From Helicobacter pylori (GTDB lineage: Bacteria > Campylobacterota > Campylobacteria > Campylobacterales > Helicobacteraceae), in contig CP032046.1 in NCBI GenBank assembly GCA_008032955.1, positions 682,001-746,000 of the forward strand: 64,000 nt of DNA, in the 5' to 3' direction. The notes beneath the pieces are model-generated. The model made no database searches, had not been told where the DNA came from, and worked only from the letters and a program-made list of their open reading frames with translations. A program made the position numbers and the translations under genes. Below, piece after piece: positions 1 through 7,284 of this stretch (position 1 is the first letter of the stretch; each line of letters begins with the position of its first letter).

Positions 1-78
1 AAGACACCAATCCCCCCCTTTAAAAATACGAAAATACGCAAACTCTTTATTATTTAGATTGTAAAAATGCTTTACATT

Positions 79-1080
79 TTATTTTTTTTTTACAAACTCT
101 AACGCTTTGAAACGCTCCCCCAAGCCCCCAGGGCTAATTAGGGGCTTGATTTTAGCCGCTTCTTTTAAATACCTTTCATAACTCACGCTCTTTGAAAATG
201 TTTCTAACAATCCCATAAGCCCCATATCCAGCAAAGCGTTAGCCTGCGATTTAAAGAATGAAAATTGCGCGTGGTGTTTTTCAAGCAAATTGCGCACCAG
301 AGAAAAATTGACATCATAAGTCAAATCGCTTTGCTGATACAAAGAAGCCAGATGGTTTAAAATATCCTTAAAATCCAGCGCTTGGTGGTTTTTAAAAGCC
401 CTTAAATGCAAGTCCTTTCTCTCTGTTTCATCGCCATAATCAAAGCTCAAAAACACCCAAGAAGAAGCCTCGTTCAATTTTTCTAACAAATTTTTAATGA
501 AAGCCTCTAAAAATAACGGCGCACACCCTTGTTTTAAATTCAAATTTTTAAGAAGTTCTTTAGTGGGTTCATCAATACCGCCCCAAACGCCCTGATGATC
601 ATGAGTGATAAAAAGCATTTGATTGTCTTTAATGATCTCGCAAGCGAATGCGTCAAACAATTCATTAGAGATAACAAACGCGCTTTTTTCTTTAAAATCA
701 AGCTCTTCTAAACTGCAACTACTCAAATCCAATTGTGTGGCTTGTTTAAAAATAATTCGTTGGAGTTTTTGCAATTCCTTTAAAGGCTCACAGCTGACAA
801 ACTCGCATTTTTCCATTACGCCCACGCTCAAAGCGTTTAAAAAACTGGCTATATCGCTCAAAAAATGCCCATGATGAGAGCCAATTTCTACAATTTTTAA
901 AGGCAAAAATAATTTTTCTTCTTCTAAAAGCCTAATGATATAAAACGCAATAGCACCCCCAAAAAACTTACTCAAAGACACCGAGGTGTAAAAATCCCCT
1001 TTTGGACCGATTAGTGCTTTTCTGTAATACCCCTTCTCTCCATAAAGCCACTCTTGCATGTAATTCCCAAACGAACGCAC
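79..1080 (-). CDS. MidA/NDUFAF7-like SAM-dependent methyltransferase (HP0812-like)
   Basis: A 333-residue protein of the DUF185 (MidA/NDUFAF7) methyltransferase family. Mitochondrial members methylate an arginine in a complex I subunit; the bacterial substrate is not settled. The family signature is visible near the N-terminus: a YTSVSLSKFFGG stretch at about residues 31-42, then the SAM-binding loop VEIGSHHGHF at about 64-73. The ISNELFDAF segment near residue 137 matches the family's second conserved block. The ATG at 1080 directs it away from the metallo-hydrolase gene, leaving about 130 bp of shared upstream DNA. Family assignment is from recognition of these motifs; no specific substrate is claimed. 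Confidence 0.8.
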   Translation of the reverse strand: MRSFGNYMQEWLYGEKGYYRKALIGPKGDFYTSVSLSKFFGGAIAFYIIRLLEEEKLFLPLKIVEIGSHHGHFLSDIASFLNALSVGVMEKCEFVSCEPLKELQKLQRIIFKQATQLDLSSCSLEELDFKEKSAFVISNELFDAFACEIIKDNQMLFITHDHQGVWGGIDEPTKELLKNLNLKQGCAPLFLEAFIKNLLEKLNEASSWVFLSFDYGDETERKDLHLRAFKNHQALDFKDILNHLASLYQQSDLTYDVNFSLVRNLLEKHHAQFSFFKSQANALLDMGLMGLLETFSKSVSYERYLKEAAKIKPLISPGGLGERFKALEFVKKK

Positions 1081-1165
1081 GATTTCCCTTTTATTAAACT
1101 CATCTCAACCAACAATAAGAGACCGCTATTCTAGTCAAAATCGCCTTATTTTTGCGCTATGATAT

Positions 1166-1177
1166 TATAATTATAAT
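1166..1177 (+). promoter_or_regulatory. -10 region of the HP0813-like gene
   Basis: Two overlapping TATAAT hexamers (1166-1171 and 1172-1177) lie about 40 bp upstream of the TTG start at 1212. This is the usual H. pylori sigma-80 -10 form. No clear -35 box is seen. Confidence 0.55.
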
Positions 1178-1211
1178 GACTTTTTAGGCTAGTTTGAAGG
1201 GAGTTTAGAGT

Positions 1212-1829
1212 TTGGAAATTTTAAGGCGAGAGTGCGGGGCGGTGGAAGAAAACGCTTATATTGTGAAGCTTTCTAGTGGGATAGATTTTATCATCGATCC
1301 CGGATTTTCTAGCAGCGAATGGGTGTTAGAAAACGCCAAAAACCCTAAGGCGATTTTAATCACGCATGGGCATTATGATCATGTATGGGATAGCGCTCAA
1401 TTGTCAAAAACCCTTAAAGACACCCCCATTTACGCCCCAAAAGACGATGTTTTTATGCTAGAAAATGATATTTTCCATTTAGGCATGCCGGTTTTTAGCC
1501 CCAATTTTAGCGTGCCTTGCAATAAGGGTTGCACCACTTTAGAGATAGCAAACACCACCATTAAATACTGGCATTTTCCCGGACACACGCCCGGTTGTTC
1601 CATCATAGAAATAGAAGGGGTGATTTTTAGCGGGGATTTTATTTTTTATCGCAGCATTGGCCGTTATGATTTCCCTTATTCTAATGAAAAAGACATGAAA
1701 GAGTCCCTATTAAGGTTTCAAAATTTAGATTTTCCTAAAGACGTAGAGATTTATCCAGGGCATGGGGATAAAACAAGTTTTTTTGCCGAAAGAGAGCATT
1801 CTAAAATTTGGGTTTCAAGGATGGCTTAA
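1212..1829 (+). CDS. Metallo-beta-lactamase-fold hydrolase, glyoxalase II-like (HP0813-like)
   Basis: A 205-residue MBL-fold protein. The metal-binding motif HGHYDH is at residues 52-57. The later histidine and aspartate ligands are seen in FPGHTPGCS, SGDFIFYRSIGRYD and YPGHGD. This order is typical of the glyoxalase II/YcbL group, which hydrolyses thioesters such as S-lactoylglutathione. H. pylori is not known to make glutathione, so the substrate may be another thioester. The start is TTG at 1212, with an AAGGGA-like ribosome site about 10 bases upstream. The next gene begins directly after this stop, so the two are likely co-transcribed. Confidence 0.85.
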   Translation: MEILRRECGAVEENAYIVKLSSGIDFIIDPGFSSSEWVLENAKNPKAILITHGHYDHVWDSAQLSKTLKDTPIYAPKDDVFMLENDIFHLGMPVFSPNFSVPCNKGCTTLEIANTTIKYWHFPGHTPGCSIIEIEGVIFSGDFIFYRSIGRYDFPYSNEKDMKESLLRFQNLDFPKDVEIYPGHGDKTSFFAEREHSKIWVSRMA

Positions 1830-2596
1830 TTGTTAAGCCGGCTAGACAAAGAGCGTTATTTGCGCCATATCATGCTAGAAGATGTGGGCGAAGAAGGCCA
1901 ATTGAAGCTTTTAAAATCTAGCGTTTTAGTCATTGGAGCCGGGGGGCTTGGATCAGCGGTTTTGATGTATCTGTGTGCTGCTGGGGTAGGAAAAATAGGC
2001 ATTGTGGATTTTGATGTGGTAGATATGAGTAATTTGCAACGCCAAATCATCCATTCACAGGATTTTTTAAACCAACCTAAAGCCTCTAGCGCGAAAGCGC
2101 GCTTAAAACGACTCAATGCGGGTATTGAAATAGAGGCTTTTGAAGAACGCTTTAAGGCTCATAATGCTCTTTCTCTCATAGAACCTTACGATTTTATCAT
2201 AGACGCTACAGACAATTTCAACGCTAAATTTTTGATTAATGACGCTTGCGTGTTAGCCCAAAAACCCTATTCGCATGCTGGGGTTTTAAAATACAGGGGG
2301 CAAAGCATGAGCGTTTTACCCCATAGCGCATGCTTAGCGTGTGTTTTTGATAAGCCCCCTAAAAAGGGATTAAATCCTATTTCAGGGCTTTTTGGGGTCT
2401 TACCCGGAGTTTTAGGGTGCATCCAAGCGAGCGAATGCCTTAAATATTTTTAGGGTTTGAAACTTTACTTATAAATACTTTACTTATAGCCGATATTAAA
2501 ACGATGGATTTTAAAAAAATTCAAGCACCCAAAAACCCTGAATGTAGGGTTTGTGGCACGCATAAAATCACGCATTTACAGGATTATGAAATTTAG
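1830..2596 (+). pseudogene. ThiF/MoeB/HesA-family adenylyltransferase, frameshifted at a T5 run (HP0814-like)
   Basis: An E1-like enzyme that would adenylate the C-terminus of a sulfur-carrier protein for thiamine or molybdopterin synthesis. The ATP-binding GAGGLGS loop is at residues 36-42, and the DFDVVDMSNLQRQ and IDATDNF blocks follow. The uninterrupted frame ends at 2453 after 207 codons. Adding one T to the T5 run at 2447-2451 reopens the frame to the TAG at 2594-2596, giving 255 residues, the length I recall for HP0814. The restored tail carries CRVCG, the second Cys pair of the structural zinc site whose first pair is CLAC near residue 167. As read, the product would therefore lack half its zinc site. 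The tail contains a 15-bp tandem duplication starting at 2462. The start is TTG at 1830, abutting the previous stop. Confidence 0.8.
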
Positions 2597-2611
2597 ATTA
2601 AGGGGTAAGTT

Positions 2612-3385
2612 TTGGATTTATCAACCATACTAGGCTTGGTATTGGCGGTCGCTTCTATTTCGTTAGGCGATATTTTAGAAGATGGTAACCCGTTGCACAT
2701 TATCCATTTGAGTTCAGTCATTATCATCGTGCCTACTTCGCTTTTTGCCGCCATGACAGGCACGCATGCTCGTTACGTGAAAGCCGCTTACAAAGAAATA
2801 AAAATTGTTTTTTTAAACCCTAAAATCAATTTAAACGAAACCATTAAAAATTTAGTGGAATTAGCCACTCTGGCTAGAAAAGATGGGGTGTTGAGTTTAG
2901 AGGGGCGAGTGGCGCAAATTGAAGACGATTTCACCCGTAACGGCTTGTCTATGATCATAGATGGCAAGGATTTAAAATCCGTTAAGGAAAGCTTAGAAAT
3001 CAGCATTGAAGAAATGGAAGAGTATTACCACGGCGCCGCTCATTATTGGGAGACGGCCGGTGAGACCGCTCCTACTATGGGGTTAGTGGGGGCGGTTATG
3101 GGGCTTATGTTAGCCTTGCAAAAACTAGATAACCCGGCTGAAATGGCAGCAGGGATCGCTGGGGCATTTACGGCTACTGTTACAGGGATTATGTGTTCTT
3201 ATGCGATTTTTGGCCCTTTTGGGCATAAGCTCAAGGCTAAGTCTAAAGACATTATCAAAGAAAAAACCGTTCTTTTAGAGGGGATTTTAGGCATCGCTAA
3301 TGGGGAAAACCCAAGGGATTTAGAAAACAAACTCTTAAACTACATCGCTCCCGGTGAGCCTAAAAAATCTCAATTTGAGGGCTAA
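2612..3385 (+). CDS. motA: Flagellar motor stator protein MotA
   Basis: A 257-residue integral membrane protein that, with MotB, forms the proton-driven stator turning the flagellar rotor. Hydrophobic segments lie near the N-terminus (residues 3-20 and 33-48) and in the ETAPTMGLVGAVMGLM and AGAFTATVTGIMCSYAIFG regions, the conserved third and fourth helices. The charged cytoplasmic loop between them contacts the rotor. The start is TTG at 2612, preceded by GGGGTAAG. It ends two bases before motB, the usual motAB pairing. The sequence is intact and of family length. Confidence 0.97.
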   Translation: MDLSTILGLVLAVASISLGDILEDGNPLHIIHLSSVIIIVPTSLFAAMTGTHARYVKAAYKEIKIVFLNPKINLNETIKNLVELATLARKDGVLSLEGRVAQIEDDFTRNGLSMIIDGKDLKSVKESLEISIEEMEEYYHGAAHYWETAGETAPTMGLVGAVMGLMLALQKLDNPAEMAAGIAGAFTATVTGIMCSYAIFGPFGHKLKAKSKDIIKEKTVLLEGILGIANGENPRDLENKLLNYIAPGEPKKSQFEG

Positions 3386-3387
3386 AG

Positions 3388-4161
3388 ATGGCTAAGAAAA
3401 ACAAACCCACCGAATGCCCCGCCGGTGAAAAATGGGCGGTTCCTTATGCGGACTTTTTGTCGTTATTGCTCGCGCTTTTTATCGCTCTTTATGCCATTTC
3501 AGCGGTCAATAAATCCAAAGTGGAAGCCTTAAAAACCGAATTTATTAAGATTTTTAATTACGCCCCTAAGCCAGAGGCGATGCAGCCGGTTGTAGTGATC
3601 CCCCCTGATTCAGGGAAAGAAGAAGAGCAAATGGCGAGCGAAAGCTCCAAACCGGCTTCGCAAAATACCGAAACAAAAGCCACTATCGCTCGCAAAGGCG
3701 AAGGCAGTGTTTTAGAGCAAATTGATCAAGGCTCTATCTTAAAGCTCCCCTCTAGTTTGCTGTTTGAAAACGCCACATCAGATGCTGTCAATCAAGACAT
3801 GATGCTCTATATTGAACGGATCGCTAAAATCATTCAAAAACTCCCTAAAAGGGTGCATATTAATGTGAGAGGTTTTACAGATAATACGCCTTTAAATAAA
3901 ACCCGTTTTAAAAGCCATTATGAATTAGCCGCCAATCGCGCTTATAGGGTGATGAAAGTCCTTATACACTACGGCGTGGATCCTAACCAATTGTCTTTTT
4001 CTTCTTATGGCTCTACCAACCCTATCGTGCCTAACGACTCCCTAGAGAACAGAATGAAAAACAATCGTGTGGAAATCTTTTTTTCAACCGATGCGAACGA
4101 TTTGAGTAAGATCCATTCTATTTTAGATGAAGAATTCAATCCCCACAAACAGCAAGAATGA
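3388..4161 (+). CDS. motB: Flagellar motor stator protein MotB
   Basis: A 257-residue partner of MotA. It has a short cytoplasmic N-terminus, one membrane helix beginning at about residue 18 that includes the conserved proton-binding aspartate (Asp22 in PYADF), and a periplasmic linker rich in E, S and P. The C-terminal OmpA-like peptidoglycan-binding domain runs from about residue 120, with motifs NVRGFTDNTP and NRAYRVMKVL. It overlaps the following gene by 4 bp, which suggests translational coupling. Confidence 0.97.
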   Translation: MAKKNKPTECPAGEKWAVPYADFLSLLLALFIALYAISAVNKSKVEALKTEFIKIFNYAPKPEAMQPVVVIPPDSGKEEEQMASESSKPASQNTETKATIARKGEGSVLEQIDQGSILKLPSSLLFENATSDAVNQDMMLYIERIAKIIQKLPKRVHINVRGFTDNTPLNKTRFKSHYELAANRAYRVMKVLIHYGVDPNQLSFSSYGSTNPIVPNDSLENRMKNNRVEIFFSTDANDLSKIHSILDEEFNPHKQQE

Positions 4162-4604
4162 ATCGCATGAATAAAAATTATCTTTTAATCTTTTTGTTGT
4201 TAGCGAGCCTTATTGCTAGAGAAAAGGACGCTTCTTCAAACCTCTTTGATTTGATTGATAAGGGGATCAACAGAGAACAAGAATTAAAAGAGCAGGAGCA
4301 AAAAACACGCTTAAAACTGGCTCAAAGCCCTTTAGTGGCTTTAGAGATTGTCCCCCAAGAAACGCCCTATTTAGAATGGCAAGGGGCTAGGGAGTCGTAT
4401 TATTTGAAAGTGAGCGCTGTAGTGGAGAGCGTGGTTATTTTAAAGATTGACATCAATCAGGGGCGTTCTTGCTCGCTCTACCCCACGCCTAAAAGCGTTT
4501 CTTTAGTGAGGAATCAAAGCGTAGCCTATGAAATTTTATGCGAAAACCAGCCGCTATGGATAGAAGTGAGCACCAATTTAGGCAAACGCACCTTTCAGTT
4601 TTAA
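4158..4604 (+). CDS. Hypothetical exported protein downstream of motB (HP0817-like)
   Basis: A 148-residue protein of unknown function. Residues 1-20 form a hydrophobic signal-like segment (NYLLIFLLLASLIA), followed by a charged helical stretch (residues 35-55, E/K/Q-rich). The remainder looks beta-rich and has two cysteines. The ATG overlaps the motB stop, so it is probably the third gene of the motAB operon. A second ATG at 4167 is also possible. The 3' end of this gene, from 4534, lies inside the long direct repeat and recurs at 6798-6868. Confidence 0.7.
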   Translation: MNRMNKNYLLIFLLLASLIAREKDASSNLFDLIDKGINREQELKEQEQKTRLKLAQSPLVALEIVPQETPYLEWQGARESYYLKVSAVVESVVILKIDINQGRSCSLYPTPKSVSLVRNQSVAYEILCENQPLWIEVSTNLGKRTFQF

Positions 4605-5288
4605 CCTACAACCAACATTAAAGAATGCCTTTAGCATTTTAAAACCCCTTTATTCAAATAAGTTTGGTTATAATGCCAAGCATGGGCGTTTTTAAACAAT
4701 TGATCAAAGAATTGTATGAATGGTTGCTCCATTCTATAGATGTGGTTACGCAGCATTTAGTTGCAATGGTGGTGAAGTGCCCAACCGCTAAAGACGATTG
4801 GGCTTCCTAGGCTGATGTTGCCCATAGGGAGAGTTTGGTTCTCACTCTGTGTCCCTATAGTAGGGATTTTACAGAGTTTGAGCTCCAACGCATTCCCTAT
4901 AGGTCTCACACATCATATCTCCAAAGGCGTAACTTTGCACACTTCCTACGCTAGATACGAATGTATGGGGATATGATACCATGAATTGGTAGCATTCATC
5001 CCAAACACTAAAGATATTTGGGATTTCTGCTAAGGAGTATTAAAAATAAGCATGGTAAAATATTTGGTAAAAGAATTTCATGATCGCTTCATTTACTTTA
5101 TAGACTTGCTCGTGCAGCATTTTATCATCGTTGTGCTTTCTAGTCTTCTCGTGCTGGTGTTTGGGGTTTTGATTGGGGTTTTTGTGTTTTATAACTCAAA
5201 GGCCAGGGCGTTCTTGCTCCCTGTGGTGAATTTCCTCTACACCATCCCATCGCTGGCGTTATTCGCGTTATTCATTCCTGTGATTGGG
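4534..5288 (+). repeat. Long direct repeat, left copy (A)
   Basis: This segment repeats the 487 bp at 6798-7284 once a 268-bp insert (4772-5039) is removed: 755 minus 268 is exactly 487, so no other indels are needed. It spans the 3' end of the HP0817-like gene, the intergenic promoter with TATAAT at 4669-4674, and the first part of proWX. The copies differ by scattered base changes. The homology ends abruptly at 5288, where the restriction cassette begins. Confidence 0.93.
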
Positions 5289-5333
5289 TGTATGAAAGCT
5301 ATTACTTCTCATATTTTTTCAAATATTCTATGA
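4682..5333 (+). pseudogene. Truncated and interrupted 5' copy of proWX
   Basis: A duplicate of the proWX start in repeat copy A. From ATG 4682 the frame runs 42 codons and leaves proWX sequence at the 268-bp insert, stopping at 4810. After the insert, a second frame from ATG 5052 to 5333 carries the proWX membrane segment until the restriction cassette at 5289, then adds 15 unrelated residues before its stop. The insert happens to place AAGGAG about 15 bases before ATG 5052. The fragment would encode two membrane helices without a permease core and is presumably non-functional. Confidence 0.8.
4772..5039. mobile_element. 268-bp MITE-like element with IS200/IS605-style end hairpins
   Basis: The element is defined by comparison with repeat copy B, which lacks it. 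It encodes nothing. Each end carries a hairpin. The left one, at 4779-4803, pairs GCCCAA with TTGGGC; the right one, at 4998-5024, pairs ATCCCAAA with TTTGGGAT. Both loops contain CTAAAGA. Similar imperfect palindromes near both ends, without terminal inverted repeats, are the hallmark of IS200/IS605-family ends recognised by a Y1 transposase. It therefore looks like a non-autonomous relic mobilised in trans. The exact ends are uncertain by a few bases. Assignment to a named IS is not possible by eye. Confidence 0.65.
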
Positions 5334-5874
5334 CTTTCTCTAAAAATTTTGGATTATCTTTAAATCTGCCAAGTCCTGTGTTACAACTATCGCAAATCCA
5401 CTCTCTGCCCCAACCTGTGTCGTGATTGTGATCGCGTACTAGATTTGCTGTAACGCCAACTATACTTCGCTTTTCACAAATAGGACAGGTAAAAACACTT
5501 CCTTTAGGTGGTGCAATTTCATCCATTTTCTTTTTCTCTGTGGAAGATAATTTCACACCATCAATATTTTTTCGGCATTCTCTGCAACTTGGACGAGTAG
5601 TTTTTCTACCTTTGGCATCTGTTTGGTTGACTTCAAAGCCATCTATGTTTTTTAAAATATGGCAAATATTACATATCTTTTTATCATAGCCCTTACCTGT
5701 CCTATAAATATCTATCACTTCTAGCTCACTAAAATCAACCCTTTTTAACTCATTAAGTCCGATAAATAGCACTATTGCAGTTTTTCCATTGATAGCTCTA
5801 ATGACACCCACAGAATTTGGTACAATATTACCTAATTGATTTTTTGCGATTACAAAATCATCATTTTTTAGCAT
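5302..5874 (-). CDS. Type II restriction endonuclease, Hpy99I-like (beta-beta-alpha-Me/endonuclease VII fold)
   Basis: A 190-residue nuclease. Two zinc-site Cys quartets are seen: CNIC (69-71 region) with CREC (97-100), and CPIC (130-133) with CDSC (161-164). The catalytic beta-beta-alpha-Me motif is RDHNHDTG followed by CDSCNTGLG. Asp148, His149 and Asn165 fall at exactly the positions I recall for the active site of Hpy99I, which cuts CGWCG leaving 5-base 3' overhangs. It shares the fold of phage T4 endonuclease VII. Its start overlaps the end of the methyltransferase gene by 7 bp, the usual coupling of an R-M pair, with the methyltransferase first. The DNA is more AT-rich than its surroundings. 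The specificity is inferred from similarity. Confidence 0.88.
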   Translation of the reverse strand: MLKNDDFVIAKNQLGNIVPNSVGVIRAINGKTAIVLFIGLNELKRVDFSELEVIDIYRTGKGYDKKICNICHILKNIDGFEVNQTDAKGRKTTRPSCRECRKNIDGVKLSSTEKKKMDEIAPPKGSVFTCPICEKRSIVGVTANLVRDHNHDTGWGREWICDSCNTGLGRFKDNPKFLEKVIEYLKKYEK

Positions 5875-6686
5875 ACGAATAAGCCTTGTTGATATTGTTG
5901 TAATCTTTTTTGGGCTATTTGTATGTATTCTTTGCTTATATCTACGCCTATGAAATTTCTATTGTGCAAAAACGCCATTTTGCAAGTCGTACCCGAGCCA
6001 CACATAGGATCAAAGACTATATCTCTCTCATTGCTCCAAGATAAAATATGATCAAGTGCTAACTGCTCTGGAAATATAGCCGGGTGATTAAAGGCGATTT
6101 TGTCATTTGTGCTACCGCCTAGTCCGACTGCATAATGCCAAATGTTGTTTTTTGTTTTTTCTTTTTTGAGTTCTTTTAGGATCTTATTGTTTTTTGCATC
6201 TGCACCTTTATTAGTGACAAGCATTTCCATTCCATTTCTTGCAGTGGGTTCTTTTAATGGATTGAAAGTTTTTGGCTTTCCTTTGGATAAGACAAACATA
6301 TATTCATACGCATTTGTGTAAGCATTTGAGCGCATAAAGGGCGTATTTTTCTTTGCATAAATCATCACATCGTGCATATTAAATCCTATTTGCTGAAAAT
6401 ACAATGCTTGTCTAAAACTAGTAAGGCTTTTGTTACCGTTTTTGATTTTATCACCCACAATCCAAACAACAACACCACCTCTTTTGATAACCCTAAAAAT
6501 CTCATTAGCAATGTTCTCAAACGCAAAAGTATAGCCTTGATAATTTCTCAAATTATCATAAGGTGGCGAAGTGAGAATCATATCAATGCTTTCATTTTGT
6601 AATTTGTGTTGCATAAAATTCACACAATTATCTACATAAAAATTATTTAGCAATGATTGTATGTTTGGTTTGATTTTAGCGGTCAT
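5868..6686 (-). CDS. Type II DNA methyltransferase, beta-class, probable partner of the Hpy99I-like nuclease
   Basis: A 272-residue methyltransferase. Catalytic motif IV is TSPPY at residues 39-43, and the SAM-binding motif I is DPMCGSGTT at about 226-234 followed by FIGVDIS. This order (IV before I) defines the beta class, and the SPPY form is typical of N4-cytosine methylation. It would protect host DNA from the nuclease encoded just downstream. It is transcribed from the AT-rich leader at 6690-6797. No separate controller (C) protein gene is seen, so expression order probably provides the delay. The m4C call is inference from the motif. Confidence 0.85.
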   Translation of the reverse strand: MTAKIKPNIQSLLNNFYVDNCVNFMQHKLQNESIDMILTSPPYDNLRNYQGYTFAFENIANEIFRVIKRGGVVVWIVGDKIKNGNKSLTSFRQALYFQQIGFNMHDVMIYAKKNTPFMRSNAYTNAYEYMFVLSKGKPKTFNPLKEPTARNGMEMLVTNKGADAKNNKILKELKKEKTKNNIWHYAVGLGGSTNDKIAFNHPAIFPEQLALDHILSWSNERDIVFDPMCGSGTTCKMAFLHNRNFIGVDISKEYIQIAQKRLQQYQQGLFVC

Positions 6687-6797
6687 ACTATGAGCCTTTT
6701 ATCAAAATTACACCATTCTAACATATAAATATTTAAAATGTAGGAAAAATAGGTAGGATTATATTTTTGCAAATTTTTCACAAAAATTTTTGCGATT
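6687..6797. other. AT-rich leader of the R-M cassette
   Basis: These 111 bases precede the methyltransferase start and end where repeat copy B begins. They are strongly AT-rich and probably hold the cassette promoter on the minus strand. I see no coding potential and no clear single -10 choice. Confidence 0.4.
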
Positions 6798-7284
6798 TTT
6801 TATGCGAAAACCAGCCGCTATGGATAGAAGTGAGCACCAATTTAGGCAAACGCACCTTTCAGTTTTAACCTGCAACCAACATTAAAGAATGCCTTTAGCG
6901 TTTTAAAACCCCTTTATTCAAATAAGTTTGGTTATAATGCCAAAAATGGGCGTTTTTAAACAATTGATCAAAGAATTGTATGAATGGTTGCTCCATTCTA
7001 TAGATGTGGTTATCCAGCATTTGGTTGCTATGGCGTTAAAAATAAGCGTGGTAAAATATTTGATAAAAGAATTTCATGATCGCTTCATTTACTTTATAGA
7101 CTTGCTCGTGCAGCATTTTATCATCGTTGCGCTTTCTAGTCTTCTCGTGCTGGTGTTTGGGGTTTTGATTGGGGTTTTTGTGTTTTATAACTCAAAGGCT
7201 AGGGCGTTTTTGCTCCCTGTGGTGAATTTCCTCTACACCATCCCATCGCTGGCGTTATTCGCGTTATTCATTCCTGTGATTGGG
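6798..7284 (+). repeat. Long direct repeat, right copy (B)
   Basis: This is the uninterrupted 487-bp partner of 4534-5288. It starts with a remnant of the HP0817-like gene (its last codons and stop at 6866-6868), continues through the promoter and runs into the intact proWX gene. With copy A it brackets the 1.5-kb R-M cassette, forming an insertion with a long target duplication. Confidence 0.93.
6933..6938 (+). promoter_or_regulatory. -10 box of proWX
   Basis: TATAAT within TTTGGTTATAATGCC. It overlaps the ATG at 6937, so transcripts from it would start close to the ATG at 6946. Either that ATG is used leaderless or a later start is used. The same box is duplicated at 4669-4674. Confidence 0.55.

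Noticed and set aside
1-78. Coding sequence at the left edge
   Set aside because: Seventy-eight AT-rich bases with no usable frame; probably the gap following the MidA-like gene.
623-874. Plus-strand open frame inside the MidA-like gene, and similar antisense frames elsewhere
   Set aside because: They lie entirely within strong genes in another frame and lack ribosome sites or recognisable sequence.
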